Shown here: piece after piece, positions 34,728-42,303 of the stretch | How the letters are laid out: every line of letters begins with the position of its first letter | How positions within the stretch are numbered: the stretch's first letter is position 1 | Assembly (NCBI RefSeq): GCF_023061185.1 | Contig: NZ_JAKGAK010000005.1 | Coordinates: forward strand, 1-64,000 | Direction: 5' to 3' | Origin: Chromohalobacter beijerinckii | GTDB lineage: Bacteria > Pseudomonadota > Gammaproteobacteria > Pseudomonadales > Halomonadaceae | Length of the DNA: 64,000 nucleotides | Made by a program: the position numbers and the translations under genes | The notes under the pieces: model-generated | What the model was told of the DNA's origin: nothing | Seen by the model: only the letters and a program-made list of their open reading frames with translations | The model's database searches: none

Positions 34728-35702
34728 CTAACAACGCGGCGTAGCAAACGCCATCACCTCCGCCACGCTCGTCTTGCCCAACGCCAGCTGGATCAAGCGA
34801 TCCATGCCCAGCGCCACGCCACTACCGGCGGGCATGCCCGCCTCGAGCGCCGCCAGCAAGCGGACATCGGCATCCACCTCGCCGCGCCCTAGCCGCTGGC
34901 GTTCTCGATTATCCTCGACAAAGCGCGCGGCCTGCTCCTCGGCATCGGTGAGCTCATCGTAGCCATTGGCCAGTTCCACCCCTTGCCAGTAGACCTCGAA
35001 GCGCGCGGCGACGACCTCGCCATCTTCGGGATCGCGATGCTTGCGGGCCAGCGCTGCCTGACTGGCTGGATAATCGACGACGACCTCCAGCCCCTCTTGG
35101 CCGAGATGCGGTTCGATGGCAAAGGCCATCAGTGCGTCCAGGCACGCATCCCGCTCGGCATCGTGCAGGTCCATGCCGGTCTCGCGCTCGGCAGCCTGAC
35201 ATAATGTCGTCAGCGACGCAGTGAAGGGATCGAGCCCCACCTGAGTGCGAAACAGCTCGCGATAGCGGCGTTGCCGACACGGCCCGGGGTCGCGCCCCAG
35301 CACGTGGCGAATCAACGCCTGGGTCTCGTCGATCAGTGCAGAAAGCGTAAAGCCCGGGCGATACCATTCGAGCATGGTGAACTCGAGATTGTGGCGACGC
35401 CCCACCTCGCCGTCGCGAAAGCTGCGCGCCAGCTGAAAGACCGGGCCACTGCCCGCCGCGAGCAAGCGCTTCATATGGAATTCCGGCGAGGTCTGCAGCC
35501 ACAACCGTTCGCGCCCAGCCGGGGTCGTGGCCTCCAGAGACAGGCTCGCCAGGTGCGGATCGGTGCTGCCACCATGGCCCAGCACCGGGGTTTCCACCTC
35601 CAGCACATCACGCTCGGCGAAAAACGCTCGCACACGTGCCAATAGCCGCGCCCGCTCGCGCAGCGTCTCGATACCCGCCGTAGGCCGCCAATCGTCAGAC
35701 AT
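34728..35702 (-). CDS. epmA: EF-P--(R)-beta-lysine ligase EpmA
   Basis: EpmA (PoxA/GenX/YjeA) is a truncated class II lysyl-tRNA synthetase that attaches (R)-beta-lysine to Lys34 of EF-P. The 324-residue product keeps only the catalytic core: motif 2 as ARSFRDGEVGRRHNLEFTML near residue 95 and motif 3 as GSGVALGMDRLIQLALGK near 295. There is no anticodon-binding domain. Length matches E. coli EpmA. It follows efp on the same strand, separated by a strong terminator, so it likely has its own promoter. epmB is divergent from efp, making a complete EpmA/EpmB/EF-P module. Confidence 0.97.
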   Translation of the reverse strand: MSDDWRPTAGIETLRERARLLARVRAFFAERDVLEVETPVLGHGGSTDPHLASLSLEATTPAGRERLWLQTSPEFHMKRLLAAGSGPVFQLARSFRDGEVGRRHNLEFTMLEWYRPGFTLSALIDETQALIRHVLGRDPGPCRQRRYRELFRTQVGLDPFTASLTTLCQAAERETGMDLHDAERDACLDALMAFAIEPHLGQEGLEVVVDYPASQAALARKHRDPEDGEVVAARFEVYWQGVELANGYDELTDAEEQAARFVEDNRERQRLGRGEVDADVRLLAALEAGMPAGSGVALGMDRLIQLALGKTSVAEVMAFATPRC

Positions 35703-35761
35703 GCAGGCTCCCCTTAAGTCTCGGGCCGCGAGCCACGAAAATCGCGCGTGCTGCCCTTAAA

Positions 35762-35792
35762 CGAAAAATGCCAGCGTCGCTGGCATTTTTCG
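35762..35792. terminator. efp terminator
   Basis: CGAAAAATGCCAGC-GTC-GCTGGCATTTTTCG is a 14-bp stem with T5 on both strands, located 28 bases after the efp stop codon. Confidence 0.85.
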
Positions 35793-35814
35793 CTCGAAGC
35801 TCGAAGCTCGAAGC
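35792..35814. repeat. Three tandem GCTCGAA heptamers
   Basis: The 7-bp unit GCTCGAA is repeated three times between the terminator and the efp stop codon. This is a short simple repeat whose copy number may vary. Confidence 0.7.
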
Positions 35815-35819
35815 CGATC

Positions 35820-36386
35820 TTACGCCCGCGAGACGTATTCGCCGTTACGCGTATCGACCTTGAGCACTTCGCCTTCGTTGATGAACAGCGGCACACGCAC
35901 CACCGCGCCGGAGGACAGCGTGGCCGGCTTGGAGCCGCCCTGTGCGGTGTCGCCCTTCAGGCCGGGGTCGGTTTCGACCACTTCCAGCTCGATGAAGTTG
36001 GGCGGAGAGACGGCGATGGCGTTGTCGTTCCACAATGTCACGGTGTAGACGACCTGCTCCTTGAGCCATTTTTCGACATCGCCGATGGCCTTCTTGTCGA
36101 CCGCGTACTGCTCGAAGGAACCGTCAGTGCGCATGAAGTGCCACATGTCGCCGTCGCTGTAGAGGTACTCCATGTCCAGCTCCAGCACATCGGCACCCTC
36201 CAGCGACTCGCCGGACTTGAAGGTCCGGTCCCAGACCCGACCGGTGATCAAGTTGCGCAGTTTGACGCGGCTGAATGCCTGGCCTTTGCCTGGCTTGACG
36301 AACTCGTTCTCGAGGATGCTGCACGGATCCCCGTCAAGCATGACTTTCAGACCGCCCTTGAATTCATTGGTAGAATACGTCGCCAT
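35820..36386 (-). CDS. efp: Elongation factor P
   Basis: EF-P binds stalled ribosomes and promotes peptide bond formation at polyproline stretches. The 188-residue product has three beta-barrel domains. The modification loop [10 protein letters not shown] carries Lys34 as the third residue after Pro, and Pro32-Gly-Lys34-Gly is the EpmA recognition form. [20 protein letters not shown] and [20 protein letters not shown] are the domain II-III blocks. Lys34 together with neighbouring epmA and epmB means beta-lysylation rather than rhamnosylation. EpmC, which would hydroxylate the lysine, is not in this window. Confidence 0.98.
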   Translation of the reverse strand: MATYSTNEFKGGLKVMLDGDPCSILENEFVKPGKGQAFSRVKLRNLITGRVWDRTFKSGESLEGADVLELDMEYLYSDGDMWHFMRTDGSFEQYAVDKKAIGDVEKWLKEQVVYTVTLWNDNAIAVSPPNFIELEVVETDPGLKGDTAQGGSKPATLSSGAVVRVPLFINEGEVLKVDTRNGEYVSRA

Positions 36387-36410
36387 GATGCCTCGCTAAG
36401 TTGCATGCGT

Positions 36411-36426
36411 CGTAGCGTGCGCTACG
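36411..36426. promoter_or_regulatory. Palindrome in the efp/epmB divergent region
   Basis: CGTAGCG-TG-CGCTACG is a perfect palindrome 25 bases upstream of efp. It is a candidate operator or mRNA leader hairpin. Confidence 0.4.
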
Positions 36427-36497
36427 CAGATTGCTCGATGCGCCTCGTCATGGGATGACACCACCGCCATCACGAGGCCCATAGGAAATAGCCACCA

Positions 36498-37568
36498 ATG
36501 ATAACCCGAACATCCATCGCTTTGCAGAGCGAGAATGCCGTGCCCAGTGAAGACGCCTCCGAAGGCGCCACGTTGACCCCGCGTCAGCGCTCCCAGGACT
36601 GGCAAGCTCAACTGAGCGACGCGGTGCGCGACCCGTACGCGCTGTGTCGGCACCTGGGGCTCGATCCGGCATGGTTGCCGGGCGCCGAACAGGGGCACGC
36701 CCTGTTTCCGGTACGCGTGCCCCACGCCTATCTATCGCGCATTCGTCATGGCGATCCGGACGACCCCTTGCTACGCCAGGTGCTGCCCCTCGAGCGGGAA
36801 AGCGACAGCGTCGCGGGTTTCGTCGGCGACCCGCTCGAGGAAGCCGAGCATCGCCCGCGTCCAGGGTTGATCCACAAGTATCGCAACCGCGTGTTGCTGA
36901 TCGCCAGCCCGGCCTGCGCCATCAATTGTCGCTACTGCTTTCGCCGGCACTTCCCCTACGCCGAGAATTCACCCTCGCGCGCGCAGTGGGAATCCACGCT
37001 CGACTACCTGCGTCAGGACACTTCGATCAACGAGGCCATTTTCTCCGGTGGCGATCCGCTGGCCTCGCCGGACCGGCGCCTGGCCTGGCTGGCCGAACGC
37101 CTCGCGGACATTCCACATCTCAAGCGCCTGCGTCTGCATACGCGCCTGCCGGTGGTGATTCCCGACCGCGTCGATGGCGCCCTGCTCGACTGGCTGTCGG
37201 CCACGCGGCTACAAACCGTGATGGTGGTGCATATCAACCATCCCAACGAGATCGACACGCACGTCGCCGAGGCGATGGCACGATTGCGCGGCGCAGGCGT
37301 CACCCTGCTCAACCAGAGCGTGCTGCTGCGCGGCATCAACGATGACGTCGACACCCTCGCCCAACTTTCCGAGCGGCTTTTCGAGGTCGGCATCCTGCCG
37401 TATTACTTGCACGTGCTCGACCCCGTCGAGGGCGCCGCGCATTTCGACGTCCCCGATAGCGAGGCGGTCACGCTGGTCGAGACGCTACGCACCCACCTTG
37501 CCGGCTTTTTGATGCCGCGACTGGTACGCGAGATACCCGGCGAGGCCAGCAAGACACCGCTAGCCTAG
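36498..37568 (+). CDS. epmB: EF-P beta-lysylation protein EpmB (lysine 2,3-aminomutase-like)
   Basis: EpmB is a radical-SAM, PLP-dependent aminomutase that turns (S)-alpha-lysine into (R)-beta-lysine, the substrate for EpmA. The 356-residue product has the 4Fe-4S motif CAINCRYC (Cys130, 134, 137), followed by FRRHFPYAEN. EAIFSGGDPLASPDRRLAWL is the SAM-binding GGD block, and NQSVLLRGINDD and the PYYLHVLDPVEGAAHF segment near 305-320 carry further ligands. It is divergent from efp, and the gap contains a palindrome. A DUF4202 gene converges on it. Confidence 0.96.
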   Translation: MITRTSIALQSENAVPSEDASEGATLTPRQRSQDWQAQLSDAVRDPYALCRHLGLDPAWLPGAEQGHALFPVRVPHAYLSRIRHGDPDDPLLRQVLPLERESDSVAGFVGDPLEEAEHRPRPGLIHKYRNRVLLIASPACAINCRYCFRRHFPYAENSPSRAQWESTLDYLRQDTSINEAIFSGGDPLASPDRRLAWLAERLADIPHLKRLRLHTRLPVVIPDRVDGALLDWLSATRLQTVMVVHINHPNEIDTHVAEAMARLRGAGVTLLNQSVLLRGINDDVDTLAQLSERLFEVGILPYYLHVLDPVEGAAHFDVPDSEAVTLVETLRTHLAGFLMPRLVREIPGEASKTPLA

Positions 37569-37599
37569 GTCGCTCACGATGGCCGACGACCAACCGGTC

Positions 37600-38193
37600 T
37601 CACGCCGACAGGGCGCGCGCCACGATCTCGCGTTCCCGCTCGGGCAGCGTCAGCGCTGATGCCAGCTCGTGTCCGCGCGGCGACATCTTGCGCCAGGTCT
37701 TGGCGACGATGCGCACCAGCTTGTCGTCATCGTGCTCGCGGGCGAAATCGCTGAAGTAATGGGCCATGAAGACCAGACAGGCGGTATCCTCCAGCGCCTG
37801 GGTGTCCGCATCGCGCTTGAGGTTCTCCTTGCGGATCAAGGCGCCCACGTGCTGTACCGCCGCCTCGTCGTATCCCGCCTCGCGCACGATCGTCTCGGCC
37901 AACGCCGCCTGGCGCCGCCCCAGATCGCGTCGCCAGGCCAGATAGCCGGGACGATCCTGCGGGTAGTCGCCGCGCGGCACTTCCCAGCGCCGCAGATGCT
38001 GGGCGCGTACCGCCAGTTGCAGCGGTTCCGACGCATGCGGGGCGACACGCGCCAGCCACTCGCTCATGCGCTGGGCGTACAGCAGCTCGGCGGGCCGTTC
38101 GCCGGCTCCCTCCGTCGCCTCGCGCTTAGGATCCTCAGCATGGGCGGCATCCATAGCCGCCTGCGCGCGCTGAAAGGGCGTGCTCTCGGTCAT
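37600..38193 (-). CDS. DUF4202 family protein
   Basis: A 197-residue soluble, helical protein of the DUF4202 family with the recognisable YAQRMSEWLARVAPHASEPL, QHLRRWEVPRGDYPQDRPGY, LIRKENLKRDADTQALEDTA and VFMAHYFSDFAREHDD blocks. The repeated His/Asp pattern (AQHLRRW, ALEDTACLVF) recalls HD-domain phosphohydrolases, but I cannot prove metal binding. Function is unknown. It converges on epmB and precedes a DUF3465 gene on the same strand in no evident pathway link. Confidence 0.85.
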   Translation of the reverse strand: MTESTPFQRAQAAMDAAHAEDPKREATEGAGERPAELLYAQRMSEWLARVAPHASEPLQLAVRAQHLRRWEVPRGDYPQDRPGYLAWRRDLGRRQAALAETIVREAGYDEAAVQHVGALIRKENLKRDADTQALEDTACLVFMAHYFSDFAREHDDDKLVRIVAKTWRKMSPRGHELASALTLPEREREIVARALSA

Positions 38194-38255
38194 GCTGACC
38201 TCCTTAGGATTCGTGCCCGAACGTGCGTGTCTGAATGTGTATATCTAAATAAGAC

Positions 38256-38717
38256 TCATCGATAGCGCTGCCCGCGATATTCCAACCAGCCGTCGAGATG
38301 ATCGCCGCCGGGGTCGCGATGCGTCCAGTGCACGACACCGCCCTCGGGGTTCCATTCGTATTCACCGAAGAAGCCCACCGTATCCCCAACGCGCAGCCCC
38401 TCGAGCCGGGGCGCCAGGTCTATGTTGTGCGCGATGAGTACGGTCTGGCCGCTCGACAGGCGCAGGATGAAGCGCTGATGGCGGCTACCTTCATTGTCAT
38501 CTGGCAGCACGCGCACCACCTCGCCGCGAGCCTCGACCTGAAGCCCACTGTGGTGCTCCTGGTAGGCCTCGCGTAACGTCACGACGCCCGAGCGCGCGCC
38601 CTCGCCAGCCGACGGTGTCGACACCGATGGCGCCAGGACCGCCAACGCCCCGGCCAAAACCAGTACCGCCGCCGCGAACGTCAGGCCGAGGAGGATCGCG
38701 CGGCGACGCATGCTCAT
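38256..38717 (-). CDS. DUF3465 family membrane-anchored protein
   Basis: A 153-residue protein with an N-terminal membrane anchor or signal (RRRAILLGLTFAAAVLVLAG, residues 4-23). A compact OB-like beta domain of the DUF3465 type follows: HHSGLQVEARGEVVRVLPDD, HQRFILRLSSGQTVLIAHNI, DTVGFFGEYEWNPEGGVVHW and THRDPGGDHLDGW. The function is unknown. These proteins usually sit outside the cytoplasmic membrane. GAGG precedes the ATG at 38717. The gene starts 7 bases after the leuA stop, so it should be read from the leu promoter as a second gene. Confidence 0.85.
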   Translation of the reverse strand: MSMRRRAILLGLTFAAAVLVLAGALAVLAPSVSTPSAGEGARSGVVTLREAYQEHHSGLQVEARGEVVRVLPDDNEGSRHQRFILRLSSGQTVLIAHNIDLAPRLEGLRVGDTVGFFGEYEWNPEGGVVHWTHRDPGGDHLDGWLEYRGQRYR

Positions 38718-38724
38718 GGCGTCC

Positions 38725-40440
38725 TCAGGCCTCGCCAAGCGTCTCGGCGGTGACGTTGGGCGCCGGCGCCTGCTGGGTACGCCAATGGCGGTTCAACGCA
38801 CCGAGCACCGCCTTCATGGAAGCGCTGGTGATGCTCTCGTCGATACCGACCCCGAATATCGGCGTCTGCTCGACACGCACCTCGACATAGGCCACCGCTT
38901 CGGCATCGGCGCCCTGGCCGCGCGAATGTTCGTGATAGTCGATGATCTCGACGTCCAGCCCATGCGCCGCCAGTGCCTTGATGAAGGACGCTAGAGGGCC
39001 GTTACCCTCTCCGGTGACATGGCGACGCTCGCCCTGTTCATCGATCTGGGCGTCGAGACGCACGCGGGGGCTATCGTCATCCGAACTCAAGCGATGATTG
39101 ATCAGCGCGTAAGGATCGCGGCTGGTGAGGTATTCGTCCTCGAAGGTGCGATAGATCATTTCTGATGTGATCTCGCGCCCGGTGCGCTCGGCCACCGTCT
39201 GCACCACCTGGCTGAACTCGATGGACAGGCGACGCGGCAACTCGATGCCGTGCTCCTGCTCGAGCAGGTAGGATACCCCTCCCTTGCCCGACTGGCTGTT
39301 GACGCGGATCACCGCCTCGTAAGAGCGCCCCACGTCGAGCGGGTCGATAGGCAGGTACGGCACGCCCCAGGGGCTCTCGGGATTGTCGCGGCGTTCAGCC
39401 ATGCCCTTCTTGATGGCATCCTGGTGCGAGCCGGCGAAGGCTGTGAATACCAAGTCACCGACATACGGGTGTCGGGGATGCACCGGCAACTGATTGCAGT
39501 GCTCCACCTCGCGCATCAGCGGCGTGATGTTGGAAAAGTCGAGTCGCGGATGCACGCCTTGGGTGTACATATTCATCGCCAGCGTGACGATATCCACGTT
39601 GCCGGTGCGCTCGCCATTGCCGAACAGCGTGCCTTCTACGCGGTCGGCGCCGGCCATCATCGCAAGCTCTGCCGCCGCCACGCCGGTGCCACGATCATTG
39701 TGCGGATGCACGCTCACCACCAGGCTATCGCGCCGGGCGACGTGACGGCAGAACCACTCGATCTGATCGGCATAGTGATTGGGCGTGGCGATTTCCACGG
39801 TTGCCGGCAGGTTGACGATCATCGGCTTGGCCGGCGTCGGCCCATAAACCTCGCTAACCGCTTCGACGATTTCCACGGCGAAGTCCAGCTCGGTCGAGGT
39901 AAAGAGCTCCGGCGAATACTGGAAGGTCCAGTCGGTTTGCGGGCGGGCCGCCATCATGTCCTTGATCTGCGCAGTGGCGTCCTTGGCGATCTGGATGCAC
40001 TCGGTCTTATCGACGCCGAATACCACCCGGCGGAAGACCGGATCGGTGGCATTGTAGACGTGCACGATGGCCTGCTTGACGCCTTCCAGTGCCTCGAAGG
40101 TGCGCTCGATGAGGTGCGGCCGCGCCTGGGTCAGCACCTGGATGGTGACGTCGTCGGGGATTGCGTCGTCCTCGATCAGCTCACGCACGTAATCGAAATC
40201 GATCTGCGAGGCCGAGGGAAAGCCAACCTCGATCTGCTTGAAGCCGGCCTTGACCAGCAAGTCGAAGAAGCGCCGCTTGCGCTCGAGATCCATGGGATCG
40301 ATCAGCGCCTGGTTGCCATCGCGCATGTCCACGCTGCACCACACGGGCGGATGCGTAATCCGCTGCGCCGGCCACTGACGATCGGGCAGGTCGACGGCCT
40401 CGAAGGGACGATATTTGGTGGAAGGATCCTGGAGCATCAT
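38725..40440 (-). CDS. leuA: 2-isopropylmalate synthase (main, attenuator-controlled copy)
   Basis: LeuA condenses acetyl-CoA with 2-oxoisovalerate, the first committed step of leucine synthesis. The 571-residue product has [19 protein letters not shown] near residue 46, [15 protein letters not shown] near 250 and [12 protein letters not shown] near 277. A C-terminal regulatory domain has [11 protein letters not shown] and [19 protein letters not shown], the leucine-feedback region. AAGGAG eight bases before 40440 fixes the start. A frame open to 40713 belongs to the leader. A Leu-rich leader peptide and hairpins lie upstream, so transcription is attenuated by leucyl-tRNA supply. A DUF3465 gene follows within 7 bases. 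Confidence 0.97.
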   Translation of the reverse strand: MMLQDPSTKYRPFEAVDLPDRQWPAQRITHPPVWCSVDMRDGNQALIDPMDLERKRRFFDLLVKAGFKQIEVGFPSASQIDFDYVRELIEDDAIPDDVTIQVLTQARPHLIERTFEALEGVKQAIVHVYNATDPVFRRVVFGVDKTECIQIAKDATAQIKDMMAARPQTDWTFQYSPELFTSTELDFAVEIVEAVSEVYGPTPAKPMIVNLPATVEIATPNHYADQIEWFCRHVARRDSLVVSVHPHNDRGTGVAAAELAMMAGADRVEGTLFGNGERTGNVDIVTLAMNMYTQGVHPRLDFSNITPLMREVEHCNQLPVHPRHPYVGDLVFTAFAGSHQDAIKKGMAERRDNPESPWGVPYLPIDPLDVGRSYEAVIRVNSQSGKGGVSYLLEQEHGIELPRRLSIEFSQVVQTVAERTGREITSEMIYRTFEDEYLTSRDPYALINHRLSSDDDSPRVRLDAQIDEQGERRHVTGEGNGPLASFIKALAAHGLDVEIIDYHEHSRGQGADAEAVAYVEVRVEQTPIFGVGIDESITSASMKAVLGALNRHWRTQQAPAPNVTAETLGEA

Positions 40441-40511
40441 GGCGTTATCTCCTTCTGCGATGTTCAAATTTCGGGAATCGGAAGCACTTCCCCGCCCGCC
40501 CTGAAACACGA

Positions 40512-40547
40512 CGACGCCCCGCAGCGGATAAGCACCACGGGGCGTCG
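40512..40547 (-). terminator. Attenuator hairpin in the leuA leader
   Basis: CGACGCCCCG / CGGGGCGTCG, a perfect 10-bp stem with a 16-base loop, lies 71 bases before leuA. The following minus-strand bases (TCGTGTTTC) are only moderately U-rich. It is the likely terminator of the leu attenuator. Confidence 0.6.
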
Positions 40548-40595
40548 GCAATGACATGACACATCGGCGCGCGATCCTCAGCGCGGACTGAAGAA

Positions 40596-40612
40596 CGCCC
40601 GACAACGGGGCG
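40596..40612 (-). other. Second leader hairpin upstream of leuA
   Basis: CGCCC / GGGCG with a 7-base loop, followed by TTCTTC on the minus strand. It could be a pause hairpin, an antiterminator component or an additional weak terminator. Confidence 0.4.
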
Positions 40613-40728
40613 AACAGCATTCGGAGAGGTCGGGGAGAGAGTGGCGATATTCGACATGGCGGATTTTTCTTCGTTGGACTGGGCTTCGTTAGACCGAGAG
40701 GGTGACGATGCACGAGGCATCCGCCGGC

Positions 40729-40788
40729 TCATAGGCCGATGGTAAGTCGTAGGTCTAAACGTAGTAGTCGCATGTCGAAGATCGTCAT
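40729..40788 (-). CDS. leuL: leu leader peptide LeuL
   Basis: Twenty codons encode MTIFDMRLLRLDLRLTIGL then TGA. Six of the 19 residues are Leu, and four of them use the rare codon CTA (with one TTA and one CTT), two CTA codons being adjacent. This is the classic composition of a leucine-sensing leader peptide: slow decoding would stall the ribosome and favour an antiterminator over the hairpin at 40512-40547. The start codon is only about 8 bases after the predicted -10 hexamer, so the message is nearly leaderless and no Shine-Dalgarno sequence is visible. An internal ATG (residue 6) is an alternative start. Confidence 0.7.
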   Translation of the reverse strand: MTIFDMRLLRLDLRLTIGL

Positions 40789-40795
40789 ATAGCTA

Positions 40796-40823
40796 ACTAA
40801 ACAGCTGCGTGCATGACTGTCAA
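40796..40823 (-). promoter_or_regulatory. leu promoter
   Basis: On the minus strand a perfect TTGACA (40823-40818) is followed after 16 bases by TTTAGT (40801-40796), four of six matches to TATAAT. It lies directly before leuL. Confidence 0.55.
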
Positions 40824-40830
40824 CCGCCAC

Positions 40831-41184
40831 TCACGATGATGGCATCTCCTCATCGAGCGCCGCGTGGCCGTCTCGCCACAGGCGCACCAGCCACGCCGGG
40901 GCATGCGGCTCGTCGAGACAGCGCTGCCAATGTGGCTGCCCGGTACGGCGCGAGGACAGCGTGAGACGGAAAAAACGCCCGTCGGGCGACATACGCTCCG
41001 CCTCGGGCAGCGCAACCAAGGCTCGCAACCCCGCGTCGAGACGCGCCCATTGCAAGGGCGTCAGCCGGTCGCAATCGATCTCGCGCGGCGCGGCCAACCC
41101 CGGTAGATAAGCGAAACCGCCCTCTCGCGTGACTGCCAGACGCGTATCGCCCGACAGTACAGGCAGCTCGTCGGTGTCGCTCAT
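40831..41184 (-). CDS. Emfourin-type protease inhibitor
   Basis: A 117-residue protein of the emfourin type, small inhibitors of M4 proteases encoded beside protealysin-like enzymes. Features are LAVTREGGFAYLPGLAAPRE, LTPLQWARLDAGLRAL and RFFRLTLSSRRTGQPHW. No signal peptide is present, matching the cytoplasmic synthesis of its partner. The ATG at 41184 overlaps the protease TGA (ATGA), so translation is coupled and the two products are made together. Emfourin of Serratia inhibits protealysin, so inhibition here follows from family and context. Confidence 0.88.
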   Translation of the reverse strand: MSDTDELPVLSGDTRLAVTREGGFAYLPGLAAPREIDCDRLTPLQWARLDAGLRALVALPEAERMSPDGRFFRLTLSSRRTGQPHWQRCLDEPHAPAWLVRLWRDGHAALDEEMPSS

Positions 41185-42224
41185 GAGACGACGCCCACCT
41201 CGCGCCAAGCCTCACCCACCGCACGACGCTCGCGACTCTCGGGCCCATGCAGGCGCTCGGCGTGATCGAGCGTCAAGGCGGCGAAGGCCGCGAAATCCGC
41301 TTCGCGGCTTAGTGCCGCGTCGCGCATCGCTGCGTACCATACCGGTCCCACGCTTTCCCAAGCAGGGGTCTCGAGGGCCACTGCGGCAAGGTAAAACGCA
41401 TGATTGGGAATGCCTGAATTGATATGCACACCGCCGTTGTCGGCTTGCGTGTCGACGAAATTGCGCATGTGGCCCGGCTGCGGATCGCTCCCCAGAACGG
41501 GGTCGTCATACGCCGTTCCCGGTGCTTTCATTGAGCGCAGCGCCTGGCCTTGCACCTGATCGGTCAAGAGCGCGGCACCGATCAGCCAATCGGCTGTCTG
41601 GGGCGATTGGCCGGTATGGTACTGCTTGACCAGCACCCCGAACACATCGGCCAGCGACTCGTTGAGCGCTCCAGCCTGGTCGGCATAGATCAGGCCGACA
41701 TCGCGCTCGATCACACCATGCGTCAATTCGTGCGCGATGACTTCCAGCGCTGCCGTGAAGCGCCGAAACAATTCGCCATCACCGTCGCCGAAGACCATCT
41801 GCGAGCCGTTCCAGAACGCATTGTCATAGTCACGAGCGTAATGCACGGTGCCGATCAACGGCATGCCCTTGTCATCGATGGAATCGCGCTCGAAGACCTC
41901 CCAGTAGAACCGATAGGTCGCACCTAGCCATTCATAAGCTTCGTCCACCGCCGGATCGCCACTCGTTGGCTGGCCTTCGTCGCGCACCAGGCGCCCCGGC
42001 AGCGTCTGCTCATTCTCGGCGGAATGAATCCGGCGGTCAGGGCGCCCGACAACGGCTCGTGCAGCATCCCGCTGGGGTGCCGGCGCGCCGCGCTGGCGAA
42101 ACCAGTGATCGGCCTCGAGCGTCTGCTGGGCACAACGACGTAGGCGTACCGAGCCCTGCGCCGCGACGCGCTCGAGTACGTGGGGCGGCATGAAGCCGCA
42201 CGCTGAAATTTTCGGATCTGACAT
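41181..42224 (-). CDS. Protealysin-like M4 metallopeptidase
   Basis: A 347-residue thermolysin-family zinc protease. The short N-terminal propeptide (residues 1-55, MSDPKISACGFMPPHVLERV) is of the protealysin type, where the PPHxL region blocks the active site. There is no signal peptide. The zinc motif HELTH is at 165-169, the third ligand Glu in GALNESLADVFG near 189, and GGVHINSGIPNHAFYLAA near 260 carries the catalytic His region. Protealysins are cytosolic-made, self-activating enzymes linked to host-cell invasion in Serratia. GAGG precedes the ATG at 42224. The inhibitor gene overlaps its stop. Confidence 0.93.
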   Translation of the reverse strand: MSDPKISACGFMPPHVLERVAAQGSVRLRRCAQQTLEADHWFRQRGAPAPQRDAARAVVGRPDRRIHSAENEQTLPGRLVRDEGQPTSGDPAVDEAYEWLGATYRFYWEVFERDSIDDKGMPLIGTVHYARDYDNAFWNGSQMVFGDGDGELFRRFTAALEVIAHELTHGVIERDVGLIYADQAGALNESLADVFGVLVKQYHTGQSPQTADWLIGAALLTDQVQGQALRSMKAPGTAYDDPVLGSDPQPGHMRNFVDTQADNGGVHINSGIPNHAFYLAAVALETPAWESVGPVWYAAMRDAALSREADFAAFAALTLDHAERLHGPESRERRAVGEAWREVGVVS

Positions 42225-42303
42225 GAACTTGGTTCCTCGATCACCTATCGGGCATACCCAGGCAGTGTGGCTCAGGATGCCCAATCAAGCACAACGAGGC
42301 GCG

